Positions 7,478 through 14,911 of a stretch of DNA of 31,898 nucleotides are shown piece by piece. Under the pieces are notes generated by a model, which saw nothing but the letters and a program-made list of their open reading frames with translations, ran no database searches and was not told where the DNA came from. Origin of the DNA: DATGLG01 sp035294245 (lineage in GTDB: Bacteria; Pseudomonadota; Alphaproteobacteria; JACZXZ01); the NCBI GenBank assembly GCA_035294245.1, contig DATGLG010000006.1:1-31898 (forward strand). The letters run 5' to 3'. A program made the translations under genes and the position numbers. How positions within the stretch are numbered: the first letter of the stretch is position 1; each line of letters starts with the position of its first letter.

Positions 7478-8176
7478 GTGGACGACCAGCCGGCGAAGAG
7501 CGAGAAGCCTCACTATCTCGGCCATCGCGAGCGCTTGCGCGAGCGCTTCCGCAACGGCGGCACCGAGGCATTGCCCGATTACGAGCTGCTCGAGCTCGTG
7601 CTCTTTCTCGCCATTCCCCGCGGCGACGTGAAGCCCCTGGCGAAGCGCCTTCTCGCCCGCTTCGGCACGCTCTCGGCGCTCTTCGCCGCGGAGCCGCGCG
7701 AGCTCGCAGCCGTCGACGGCGTCGGCGACGCCACCATCCATGCGCTCAAGCTGGTGCAGGCGGCGGGCATCCGCCTCGCCCGCGAGGCGGTGATGAGCCG
7801 GCCGGTGATCGGCAATTGGCGCCAGCTCCTCGCCTATTGCCGCGCCAGCATGGCCGAAAGCAAGGTGGAGCAGTTCCGCTTGCTCTTCCTCGACCGCAAG
7901 AACGCGCTCATCGCCGACGAGGTGCAGCAGCGCGGAACCGTGGATCAAACGCTCGTCTATCCGCGCGAGGTGGTGAAGCGCGCCCTCGAGCTCAACGCCT
8001 CCGGCATCATCATGGTGCACAACCATCCCTCGGGCGACCCGACGCCGTCGCGCGCCGATATCGAGATGACCCGCGAGGTGCGCGACGCGGCCGAGAAGCT
8101 CGGCATCGCCGTTCACGATCACATCATCATCGCGCGCGGCGGCCACAACAGCTTCAAATCGATGGGGCTGCTGTGA
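7478..8176 (+). CDS. radC: RadC family JAMM-domain protein
   Basis: A 232-residue RadC (DUF2466/MPN+ domain). An N-terminal helix-hairpin-helix region (LAAVDGVGDATIHALK) precedes the JAB/JAMM core, whose zinc signature HNHPSGDPTPSRAD spans residues 181-194 (His181, His183, Asp194). RadC was once named as a DNA-repair gene, but that role is not supported in E. coli; the domain suggests an isopeptidase or DNA-linked function. I start at GTG 7478, which follows a GGGGGAGGGG stretch. The longer frame upstream runs through the dispersed repeat and lacks family similarity. Confidence 0.93.
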   Translation: MDDQPAKSEKPHYLGHRERLRERFRNGGTEALPDYELLELVLFLAIPRGDVKPLAKRLLARFGTLSALFAAEPRELAAVDGVGDATIHALKLVQAAGIRLAREAVMSRPVIGNWRQLLAYCRASMAESKVEQFRLLFLDRKNALIADEVQQRGTVDQTLVYPREVVKRALELNASGIIMVHNHPSGDPTPSRADIEMTREVRDAAEKLGIAVHDHIIIARGGHNSFKSMGLL

Positions 8177-8226
8177 GAAGGCTGGACAATGTCGGAAGGA
8201 GGAGATCGCCGCGGCCCTCCGGCGAC

Positions 8227-8241
8227 CCGCCGTTTCGGCGG
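8227..8241. terminator. Short hairpin between convergent genes
   Basis: CCGCCG (8227-8232), loop TTT, CGGCGG (8236-8241) form a perfect 6-bp stem in the gap between radC and the exported-protein gene that ends at 8270. It could serve both directions, but there is no T tract on either side, so a terminator role is only inferred from position. Confidence 0.3.
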
Positions 8242-8269
8242 CATCAACCGGCCGGGCCTGGACGTTCGC

Positions 8270-8575
8270 CTATTGCGGCGAAACGCGATTATAGGTGTAG
8301 GCGGTGCTGTTCGGCACGCAGCCCTCGCAATAGCTGACGCGCGTCGGCGCCACCGACCGCAGATGGTATTGCGGCGAGTTCATGGGAATCTGAACATAGC
8401 CTTCGTCGCTTGCGTGCTGCATCACGGGAACATAGGTCCACCGAGTGGCCGGATCGTTCACTCCCCACTCATTGCGAGTCACATATCCGTATGTGCTCCC
8501 GATATTGCTCGTCGCCCAAACGGGCGCGCTCACGAGCAAAGTCGCCGCAAATGCGACCAATACAAATGGCTTCAT
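8270..8575 (-). CDS. Exported small protein, second gene of a tandem paralogous pair
   Basis: A 101-residue protein of unknown family. Residues 1-21 form a Sec signal peptide with likely cleavage after VWA. The mature part shares with the upstream gene the pattern YGxVTRxxW, DPAxxWxYVPV, PMxSPxYxLRxVxPTR and SYCxGCxP. The C-x2-C pair (SYCEGC, residues 82-86) could form a disulphide or bind metal or haem in the periplasm, though a haem CxxCH is absent. GGAGGT lies 7 bases before ATG 8575 (4 before an alternative ATG at 8578). It starts about 44 bp after the paralogue's stop on the same strand, so they are very probably co-transcribed. Confidence 0.8.
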   Translation of the reverse strand: MKPFVLVAFAATLLVSAPVWATSNIGSTYGYVTRNEWGVNDPATRWTYVPVMQHASDEGYVQIPMNSPQYHLRSVAPTRVSYCEGCVPNSTAYTYNRVSPQ

Positions 8576-8619
8576 CATCGTCACCTCCATTTCGCTGAAG
8601 CTCGCCGGCCGCCGCGCGC

Positions 8620-8976
8620 TCACTGCATCGGCAGCGCGACGGGAGTCGCGGTGTAGCTCGTCGGCGTCGCTTGGGTGACGCCGGGGGTCTTCGCGTAGGG
8701 ACTGAATGGCGCGCAACCGTCGCAATAGGACGTGGCGCGGGTCGGGCCCACGGCGCGCAAATAATATTCGGGTGATGCCATGGGCACCTGCGCCGCTGGC
8801 GCTTGCCGCGCCGGCGTGGCCTTCACCGGCACATAGGCCCAAGCGACCGCGGGATCGTCCAGTTTCCACTGGCTCCGCGTCACCGCGCCATAGGGATCGC
8901 CCAGCATGCTGTCCGCCCAGGCGGGCGTGCTCGCCAAGCATGCGAGGGCGATCGCCGCAAGTATCGATCCTTTCAT
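8620..8976 (-). CDS. Exported small protein, first gene of a tandem paralogous pair
   Basis: A 118-residue protein with a signal peptide at residues 1-21 (cleavage expected after AWA) and a mature domain parallel to its downstream paralogue: YGAVTRSQW, DDPAVAWAYVPV, VPMASPEYYLR, PTRATSYCDGC. By eye 17 of 31 residues match in the first conserved block. It has a longer middle linker (KATPARQAPAAQ) and a Thr/Pro-rich tail that the paralogue lacks. I start at ATG 8976, since the signal peptide begins there; an in-frame codon at 9024 would lie inside the promoter leader. An EcfG-type promoter at 9023-9047 precedes it. I do not recognise the family, and the periplasmic role is unknown. Confidence 0.8.
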   Translation of the reverse strand: MKGSILAAIALACLASTPAWADSMLGDPYGAVTRSQWKLDDPAVAWAYVPVKATPARQAPAAQVPMASPEYYLRAVGPTRATSYCDGCAPFSPYAKTPGVTQATPTSYTATPVALPMQ

Positions 8977-9022
8977 GGGATTCGCTCCGTCCAGGTTTCG
9001 CGACGCAAGATCACGTCGATAC

Positions 9023-9047
9023 AACGCGAAGTTTGGGGAACTGTTCC
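9023..9047 (-). promoter_or_regulatory. EcfG-type general stress response promoter
   Basis: On the minus strand GGAAC (9047-9043), a 16-base spacer and CGTT (9026-9023) match the alphaproteobacterial EcfG consensus GGAAC-N16-17-CGTT exactly. Transcription would begin near 9016 and give a leader of about 40 bases before the exported-protein ATG at 8976. No phyR, nepR or ecfG gene is in the window. Confidence 0.65.
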
Positions 9048-9251
9048 AAGCATGGCCGAGGCGTTGCCAGGTGGCTCGCGCGCGATCCGGAGCCGTCCCA
9101 ATAAATTCGCATTTTTGTAACCGCGGCTTTGCTCGTTCGGGGCGATAATGCGAGTTGCTGGCCCGGGTACCTGAAATTGGTCGACATCCGCCGGAATATC
9201 CCTATGCCGAGCCCGTCAATAGGGCTGTCCGAGGAAGCGAGCGGCTTCGGT

Positions 9252-9279
9252 CAACCAATCGTTTGCGAAAACTTGGTTG
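9252..9279. promoter_or_regulatory. Inverted repeat upstream of the Pro/Ala-rich gene
   Basis: CAACCAA (9252-9258) and TTGGTTG (9273-9279) are perfect 7-bp arms; inside them GTTT (9261-9264) and AAAC (9269-9272) pair around GCGA. As RNA this is an 11-bp stem with a 2-base bulge; as DNA it could be an operator. It ends 49 bases before the start codon at 9329. Confidence 0.4.
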
Positions 9280-9328
9280 GGCGGCCGATCGCAGCGGCGC
9301 GGATTATTGATATTCGAGAGAACCGGCC

Positions 9329-10714
9329 ATGAACCGGCGCTACCGCTGGGTTTTCTCTGTGACATCGATCGGCGCGCTCGGTGGAGCGCTCGCCGTCATG
9401 CCGATTGGCGCGCCGGACCCGCCGGCGGCCTTCGCGGCTGGACCGTATGCGATCACGGCACAGGCGACACAGCAAGCGCGCGATGACGCCAGCGAGGCGG
9501 CGATCGAGGAAGTCATCTCGAACGCCGCGGCAAATCAGGCGACCCATGGCGATGCGGGCCAGGCGGCGCGGGAACAGCAGCGGCGGAGCCCTGCGAATAC
9601 GGCCGGGCGCGACGACGTGATCGGTCAGGTCATCTCCGATGCGCTCGCGGGGCAGGCCTCCGCGACAGCGCAGCCGGCGGCACCATCACCCGAGCAGACG
9701 CGCAGCGCGCCGAAAGCGGGAGCAACACGGCGCGCCGCCGAGGTGGCGCCGCAGCCGCAGACAGCACCGCAAGCTGGCGCCGCTGCGACAGCCGCCGATA
9801 CGGCCGCCAAAGAGGAATTCGAGCGCATCCTCGCGGGTGTCTCCGGCGAGGCGGCGGCAGCCCACGCGTTGAGCGGACGCCACGTCGAGCATCACCGGAC
9901 TCGCAAGGGCGCGACTCACCGCAAGCCGGCACCCGCCCCCGAGATTGCCCGCGCTGGGGAGACCCCGCCGCCGGCAGCCGAGCCGGTCCCCACGACTCCG
10001 CCGCGAGCCGCCGAGCAGGCTCAGCCGCTGCCGCAGGCGCCACCCACTCCGCAGGACGAAGGCGCCGCCGTCGCGGCAAACGCCGCACCACCCATGAGCG
10101 CCGCTACGCACGCGCCGCCCGTGAGCGCCGACAGCCACAAGCTCGCCACGACATCGGCGACGCCGGCGGCAACGGCGACGCCGGCGCCAGGCGCTTCGGC
10201 GAATCCGCCCCCCGCGAGCACGCCGGAGGCGACGGCGCCGCAATCCCCGCCAAGCACGCCGCCGGCTGCGGCTGTGGCTGAAGCGCCGTCCCCGACCACT
10301 CCCGAGCAGGCGGCGCCCAACCCCGGGCAGTCCCCGATAAGCTCGGGGCAGACGACGGCCGATGCGCAGGCTTCGCCGAGCAGCACCGGCACGAGCGGCG
10401 ATATTCGCGACGTGCTCAAGCGGGAGATCGCCAGCGCCCAGGGCTTGCTTGCCCAATCCGGAGCCGGTGGCGCCGGAAGCAACGCGAACACCTATCGGCT
10501 GCCGAGCGCCTCTCCCAACGGCGCCGACCAGACGTCCGCCTCGGCGGATCTCGCGCCGCGGGACAAGGGCGTCCTGGGGGCGCTCTCGCCCTACATCCCG
10601 GACTGGCTGGGCCATATGTCGCCGGCGGAGGCCTTCGGCTGGTTCGGCGGGCTCGGCCTCGCCATCGCTCTCCTCGCCGGCGCGATCAATGCCCGGCGGC
10701 GGTTCGACGACTGA
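9329..10714 (+). CDS. Pro/Ala-rich exported protein with C-terminal membrane anchor, unknown function
   Basis: A 461-residue protein I do not recognise. A basic start (MNRRYR) and hydrophobic residues 8-28 look like a signal peptide or anchor. Residues 45-112 hold two related units (RDDASEAAIEEVISNAAANQ and RDDVIGQVISDALAGQ); a third weaker unit, KEEFERILAGVSGEAAA, lies near 161-175. Residues 115-350 are low-complexity Pro/Ala/Thr, as in an extended periplasm- or wall-spanning linker. A folded patch DIRDVLKREIASAQGLLAQ (358-376) is followed by a likely transmembrane helix at 435-453 and a short RRRFDD tail. There is no cysteine. The tail resembles C-terminal anchoring or sorting signals but lacks the PEP motif. 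It is divergent from the exported paralogue pair; the ATG has GAGAG about 9 bases upstream. Confidence 0.75.
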   Translation: MNRRYRWVFSVTSIGALGGALAVMPIGAPDPPAAFAAGPYAITAQATQQARDDASEAAIEEVISNAAANQATHGDAGQAAREQQRRSPANTAGRDDVIGQVISDALAGQASATAQPAAPSPEQTRSAPKAGATRRAAEVAPQPQTAPQAGAAATAADTAAKEEFERILAGVSGEAAAAHALSGRHVEHHRTRKGATHRKPAPAPEIARAGETPPPAAEPVPTTPPRAAEQAQPLPQAPPTPQDEGAAVAANAAPPMSAATHAPPVSADSHKLATTSATPAATATPAPGASANPPPASTPEATAPQSPPSTPPAAAVAEAPSPTTPEQAAPNPGQSPISSGQTTADAQASPSSTGTSGDIRDVLKREIASAQGLLAQSGAGGAGSNANTYRLPSASPNGADQTSASADLAPRDKGVLGALSPYIPDWLGHMSPAEAFGWFGGLGLAIALLAGAINARRRFDD

Positions 10715-10812
10715 CCCCGGCCCGCGCGGCCATCGCCCTTCCCTCGTCACGGCCGATCTGCGATAAGGCTTCTCCCTGCCGCCGACCGCATTCGACCGAG
10801 AGCGAGAGAGAC

Positions 10813-12117
10813 ATGATCCCGCGCTATAGCCGCCCGGAGATGGCGGCGATCTGGTCCCCCGAGAACCGCTTCCGCATCTGGTTCGAGATCGAGGCCCATG
10901 CCTGCGATGCCCAGGCGATCCTCGGCGTCATCCCCAAGGCGGCGGCCAAGGCGGTGTGGGAGCGCGGGCGGGACAAGGTGAAGCCCGAGCGGGTCGACGA
11001 GATCGAGCGCGAGGTGCGCCACGACGTCATCGCCTTCCTGACGGCGCTCGCCGAGCATGTCGGGCCGGAGGCGCGCTTCGTCCATCAGGGCATGACCTCC
11101 TCCGATGTGCTCGACACCTGCCTTGCCGTGCAGCTCAAGGAGGCGGCCGACCTCCTCCGCAAGGATCTCGACCGCGTGCTCGCCGCTCTCAAGCGTCGCG
11201 CCTTCGAGCACAAGATGACGCCGACGGTCGGCCGCAGCCACGGCATCCATGCCGAGCCTACCACCTTCGGCCTCAAGCTCGCGGGGCACTACGCCGAGTT
11301 CGCGCGCAACCGCGACCGTCTCGAAGCCGCGAAGCGCGAGATCGCGACCTGCGCCATCTCGGGTGCCGTGGGCACCTTCGCCAATATCGATCCCTTCGTC
11401 GAGAAATACGTGGCCGAGAAGCTCGGCCTCGCCGTCGAGCCCATCTCGACCCAGGTGATCCCGCGCGACCGCCACGCCGCCTTCTTTGCGACGCTCGCGA
11501 TCATCGCCAGCGCCATCGAGCGGCTCGCCGTCGAGATCCGCCACCTTCAGCGCACCGAGCTGCGCGAGGCCGAGGAGTATTTCGCGCCGGGCCAGAAGGG
11601 GAGCTCGGCGATGCCGCACAAGCGGAACCCGGTGCTGTCCGAGAATCTGACGGGCCTCGCACGCCTCGTGCGCGCCGCCGTCGTGCCGGCGCTCGAGAAC
11701 GTGGCGCTGTGGCACGAGCGCGATATCTCCCATTCCGCCGTCGAGCGTGTGATCGCCCCCGATGCGACCATCGCCCTCGACTTCGCGCTGGCGCGCCTCG
11801 CCGACCTCGTCGAGCGGCTCGTCGTCTATCCGGCGAACATGCAGGCCAATCTCGACCGCCACGGCGGGCTCGTCCATTCCCAGCGCGTGCTCCTCGCCCT
11901 GACCCAGGCGGGAATGAGCCGCGAGGAGGCCTATCGCGCGGTCCAGCGCAACGCCATGGCGGCATGGAACGAAGGCGGCGACTTTCTCTCGGGCCTCAAG
12001 AGCGATCCGGAGGTGAAGCGCCATCTCGACGACAAGGCGCTCGCCGAGCTCTTCGATCTCGGCTACCACACCAAGCAGGTGGACGCGATCTTCCGTCGCG
12101 TCTTCGGCGAGAGCTGA
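10813..12117 (+). CDS. purB: Adenylosuccinate lyase
   Basis: Catalyses two purine steps: SAICAR to AICAR, and adenylosuccinate to AMP, each releasing fumarate. The 434-residue protein shows the fumarase/aspartase-superfamily signature GSSAMPHKRNP (residues 263-273) on the flexible catalytic loop, TSSD near residue 96, and GRSHGIHAEPTTFG with catalytic-region His143 and His146. Length matches the shorter bacterial PurB type. The ATG follows GAGAGAGAC. It ends 6 bp from the convergent zeta-subunit gene with no terminator between. The purC-S-Q-L cluster lies about 2.8 kb downstream, so purine genes are grouped but not in a single operon. Confidence 0.96.
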   Translation: MIPRYSRPEMAAIWSPENRFRIWFEIEAHACDAQAILGVIPKAAAKAVWERGRDKVKPERVDEIEREVRHDVIAFLTALAEHVGPEARFVHQGMTSSDVLDTCLAVQLKEAADLLRKDLDRVLAALKRRAFEHKMTPTVGRSHGIHAEPTTFGLKLAGHYAEFARNRDRLEAAKREIATCAISGAVGTFANIDPFVEKYVAEKLGLAVEPISTQVIPRDRHAAFFATLAIIASAIERLAVEIRHLQRTELREAEEYFAPGQKGSSAMPHKRNPVLSENLTGLARLVRAAVVPALENVALWHERDISHSAVERVIAPDATIALDFALARLADLVERLVVYPANMQANLDRHGGLVHSQRVLLALTQAGMSREEAYRAVQRNAMAAWNEGGDFLSGLKSDPEVKRHLDDKALAELFDLGYHTKQVDAIFRRVFGES

Positions 12118-12123
12118 TGGGAG

Positions 12124-12453
12124 TTATGACTCGCCCTTCATGATCTGCTCGCGCGCCTCGGCGTCGCATTCGGCGAGATGCTTGCGGATGCGATGCTCGG
12201 AAATATCGATGTCGCGCGCCTTGAAGTCGGCCTTGATCCGCTCGACGAGATAGTCGTCCCCCGGCTGCTCGATATCCGTGGCGATCAGGCCCTTGGCATA
12301 GGCCTCCGCATCGGCGCCCTTCAGCCCCAGCTTCGAGGCCACCCATTGTCCGAGCAGCTTGTCGCGCCGCACGCCTACCTTGAAGCGCAGCTCCTCGTCA
12401 TGCTTGTACTGGCTCTCGAACTGCTTCTCGCGGTCGTCGAAGATGTTGCTCAT
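12124..12453 (-). CDS. F1F0-ATP synthase zeta subunit (DUF1476), inhibitor of the F1 motor
   Basis: A 109-residue, all-helical charged protein of the DUF1476 family, characterised in Paracoccus as the zeta subunit that inserts its N-terminus into F1 and blocks ATP hydrolysis. The N-terminus MSNIFDDREKQFESQYKHDE is the conserved inhibitory segment. Further family features are FKVGVRRDKLLGQW and EHRIRKHLAECDAEARE. The family is essentially alphaproteobacterial, which supports the taxonomic reading. Its location away from ATP synthase genes and next to purine genes is common in this class. It is divergent from the NRDE gene across 93 bp and convergent with purB. Confidence 0.93.
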   Translation of the reverse strand: MSNIFDDREKQFESQYKHDEELRFKVGVRRDKLLGQWVASKLGLKGADAEAYAKGLIATDIEQPGDDYLVERIKADFKARDIDISEHRIRKHLAECDAEAREQIMKGES

Positions 12454-12546
12454 CGGCGAAAGGGCTCCTTGCGCAGTGGCTTGAAGTCTCGGCGTCGGGC
12501 GCCTCTTATATAGCCGCCCGCTCTTTCCGGTGGTACCGAAATTCGC

Positions 12547-13308
12547 ATGTGCAGCGTCGTCCTCCTCTTCCGCCCCGGCGAGCCCTGGCCCGTGCTGATC
12601 GCCGCCAATCGCGACGAGATGCTGGCACGCGCCTGGAAGCCGCCGGCGGCCCATTGGCCGGACCGTCCCGGGGTCGTCGCCGGTCTCGACGAGCTCGCCG
12701 GCGGGAGCTGGCTCGGCGTCAACCGCGAAGGCGTGGTGGCGGGCATCCTCAACCGCCGCCATTCCCTTGGGCCGGCGCAGGGCGTGCGCAGCCGCGGCGA
12801 GCTGGTGCTCGAGGCCCTCGACCACGGCGACGCGCGCGAGGCCGCCGCCGCCCTCGCCGCCATCGATGGACGCAGCTACCGCAGCTTCAACCTCGTCATC
12901 GCCGATAACACCGGCGCCTATTGGCTGCGCAACTGCGGCGCGGAGGCAACCGGCCGCGTCGAGTGCTTCCCGCTGCCGCCGGGCTATTCGATGATCACCG
13001 CCTATGACCGCAACGACCGCAACAGCGACCGCATCCGCGACTACCTGCCGCGCTTCGAGGCGGCGGCGATCCCGGATCCCGAGACCGGGAACTGGCATGC
13101 GTGGCAGATGTTGCTGGCAAGCCGCGGCAAGGACGGCCGCGAAGACGGCGTGGAGAGCGCCATGTGCGTCGTCACCGATTACGGCTTTGGCACCTCGTCG
13201 AGCTCGCTCCTCGCACTCCCCGCGCGCGAGAGGCTCGATGGCAAGCCGATCTGGCTCTTCGCGTCGGGCCGTCCCGGCGAGGCGCCGTACCGGCCGGTCG
13301 CGCTGTGA
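12547..13308 (+). CDS. NRDE (TANGO2) family protein
   Basis: A 253-residue protein with the family-defining NRDE motif at residues 21-24 (AANRDEML), preceded by the MCSVVLLF start in which Cys2 is conserved as in Ntn-hydrolase-like folds. GGSWLGVNREGVVAGILN is a second family signature (positions 47-64). TANGO2 homologues have been linked to haem trafficking and metabolic stress, but the biochemical activity is not settled, so I assign only the family. It has no signal peptide. It starts 93 bp from the divergent ATPase zeta gene and is followed by an MFS gene 134 bp downstream. Confidence 0.9.
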   Translation: MCSVVLLFRPGEPWPVLIAANRDEMLARAWKPPAAHWPDRPGVVAGLDELAGGSWLGVNREGVVAGILNRRHSLGPAQGVRSRGELVLEALDHGDAREAAAALAAIDGRSYRSFNLVIADNTGAYWLRNCGAEATGRVECFPLPPGYSMITAYDRNDRNSDRIRDYLPRFEAAAIPDPETGNWHAWQMLLASRGKDGREDGVESAMCVVTDYGFGTSSSSLLALPARERLDGKPIWLFASGRPGEAPYRPVAL

Positions 13309-13442
13309 GGCTGGCCGCAAAACGCGGCGGCGCAAGATTCATTCATAGCTGGTGCTAAAAATCATCGTGATTCGACAGAGCGCCGCCCGATTATCCTGAG
13401 CTCCCCCATGCAACCAGCGTGAGCCGTGAGAGCCACCCACCC

Positions 13443-14648
13443 ATGACCTGTATCGCCGCAGCCCCGGCGCGCCCCGCCTCTCCGCTCTGGGTCGCCTTCG
13501 GCCTCGCCTTGGGTCCGGCGGCAACCCTCGGACTGGCGCGCTTCGCCTATGCCCTCCTCCTGCCGGCGATGCGCGCCGATCTCGGCTGGAGCTATGCGCA
13601 AGCGGGGGCGATGAACACGGTCAATGCCGTCGGCTACCTGCTCGGCTCCCTCGTCGCCGCCGGGTTGGCGGCGCGCCGCGGCAGCCGCGCGAGCTTTCTC
13701 GTCTCGATGGCCGTCACGGCGCTCGCCCTTCTCGCCTCGGCGGCCACCCGCGATTTCGCGCTCCTGCTGCTCCTCCGCCTCGTCGCCGGCGTCAGCGGCG
13801 CCGTCACCCTGGTAGCCGGGGCCGGGCTCGCCGCCCATGCCGGCGCGGGAGATCGAGGGCGCCCGGCCCTGGTCCTGGGCATCTATTTCGGCGGCGGCGG
13901 ATTCGGCATCGTCGCCTCGGCGCTGACGACGCCGCTTCTCATCGGCGTCAGCCCCGCTGGCTGGCCACACGGCTGGATCGCGCTCGGCCTCACCGGCCTG
14001 GCCGCAACACTCCTCGCCGTTCCCGCGGCGCGGCGCTCGCCCGCCCCCGAATTGCGCGCAAAGACGCCGCCCGCACCGTGGTCGCGACGAGCCCTGCTGC
14101 CGACCTTCGCCTCCTATTTCCTCTTCGGCGCCGGCTATATCGGCTACATGACCTTCATCATCGCCTTCCTGCGTGGCGAAGGCTTTCGCGGGGGCGCCAT
14201 CGCGGCGTTCTGGTCCATCCTGGGAGCCGCCGGGATCGCCGGCGCCTTCCTCTGGGGCCCGATGCTCGCCCGGCTGCGCGGCGGCTGGGGCATGGCCGCC
14301 ATGCTCGCCGTCGTGACCGCCGGCTCGGCGCTCCCCCTTCTTCCCGCCGGGCCCGGGACGGTCTACGCCTCCGCTTTGCTGTTCGGCGGCACCTTCCTGG
14401 CGGAGGTCGCCGCGGTGGTCGCCTTCGCACGGAAGGCGACCCCGGTGGCCGCCTGGACCCCGGTAATCGGCGCCCTGACAACGGCCTTCGCCCTCGGCCA
14501 GTGTCTCGGCCCGGTCCTCGCCGGGGTGCTGTCGGATGTCGCAGGCGCCGTGCGCGCAGGGCTCGTTCTCTCCGCCGTCATCCTCGCCCTTGCGGCCCTC
14601 TTGGCGACCCTCCAGCGGGAGCCCCGCGGCCAGGCGGGCGCAGCCTAA
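13443..14648 (+). CDS. MFS transporter, YbfB/YjiJ type
   Basis: A 401-residue inner-membrane carrier with about 12 hydrophobic segments. The first helix region reads LGPAATLGLARFAYALLLPAM, as in the YbfB/YjiJ branch of the major facilitator superfamily, followed by DLGWSYAQAGAMNTVNAVGYL and the basic loop AARRGSRASF between helices 2 and 3. Substrate is unknown. I start at ATG 13443; an in-frame GTG at 13419 is possible, and neither has a convincing ribosome site. It stands between the NRDE gene and the purC promoter region, on the same strand as both, and a GC hairpin at 14673-14689 follows it. Confidence 0.85.
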   Translation: MTCIAAAPARPASPLWVAFGLALGPAATLGLARFAYALLLPAMRADLGWSYAQAGAMNTVNAVGYLLGSLVAAGLAARRGSRASFLVSMAVTALALLASAATRDFALLLLLRLVAGVSGAVTLVAGAGLAAHAGAGDRGRPALVLGIYFGGGGFGIVASALTTPLLIGVSPAGWPHGWIALGLTGLAATLLAVPAARRSPAPELRAKTPPAPWSRRALLPTFASYFLFGAGYIGYMTFIIAFLRGEGFRGGAIAAFWSILGAAGIAGAFLWGPMLARLRGGWGMAAMLAVVTAGSALPLLPAGPGTVYASALLFGGTFLAEVAAVVAFARKATPVAAWTPVIGALTTAFALGQCLGPVLAGVLSDVAGAVRAGLVLSAVILALAALLATLQREPRGQAGAA

Positions 14649-14672
14649 AGGGGCGCCGGCACCCCACAGGCC

Positions 14673-14689
14673 GCGGGGCTCCGCCCCGC
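14673..14689. terminator. GC hairpin after the MFS gene
   Basis: GCGGGGC (14673-14679), loop TCC, GCCCCGC (14683-14689) form a perfect 7-bp stem 24 bases after the MFS stop codon. No T tract follows, so it may be a Rho-assisted end or an RNA-stabilising hairpin. Confidence 0.45.
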
Positions 14690-14795
14690 ACCCCTCGGAA
14701 ACGGCCGACTCGCGCCGTCCGGCCTGCCGGAAAGGAGAGCCGCCGGAGGGGCGCCAGCCGCTAAATATCCCTATTTCTTCGCGGTTCTGCGATCA

Positions 14796-14824
14796 TTGTG
14801 TTGGGCTCCCGCAGTTGCTATATG
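14796..14824 (+). promoter_or_regulatory. Probable sigma-70 promoter of the purC-S-Q-L cluster
   Basis: TTGTGT (14796-14801) and TATATG (14819-14824) are separated by exactly 17 bases, giving 3/6 and 4/6 matches to the -35 and -10 consensus. Transcription would start near 14831, about 80 bases before the purC ATG at 14912. No PurR-type operator was recognised in the leader. Confidence 0.45.
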
Positions 14825-14911
14825 AGGCGTGCCATTGGGGCTGTCGGAGAGCCCGTCGGCGTGCCAGCCCGCCAATCGCCCGCTCCCGCCCTCGCTCGAA
14901 GCGAGTTGAGA

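Larger units (their letters stand above)
8977..9328. other. 352-bp divergent intergenic region
   Basis: This gap separates the leftward exported-protein operon from the rightward Pro/Ala-rich gene. It holds the EcfG-type promoter (9023-9047), an AT-rich patch around 9099-9119, and the inverted repeat at 9252-9279. Short open frames inside it lack ribosome sites and recognisable domains, so I do not call genes here. Confidence 0.6.

Noticed and set aside
8189..8656. Plus-strand open frames opposite the exported-protein genes
   Set aside because: Antisense to signal-peptide proteins with conserved paralogous motifs; no ribosome site or domain of their own.
9037..9065. Second EcfG-like match on the plus strand (GGAAC at 9037, CGTT at 9062)
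   Set aside because: The 20-base spacer is too long for the consensus; it arises because GGAACAGTTCC is palindromic.
9129..9332. Short plus-strand open frame in the divergent gap
   Set aside because: No ribosome site, no recognisable fold, and it overlaps the inverted repeat and the next gene's start.
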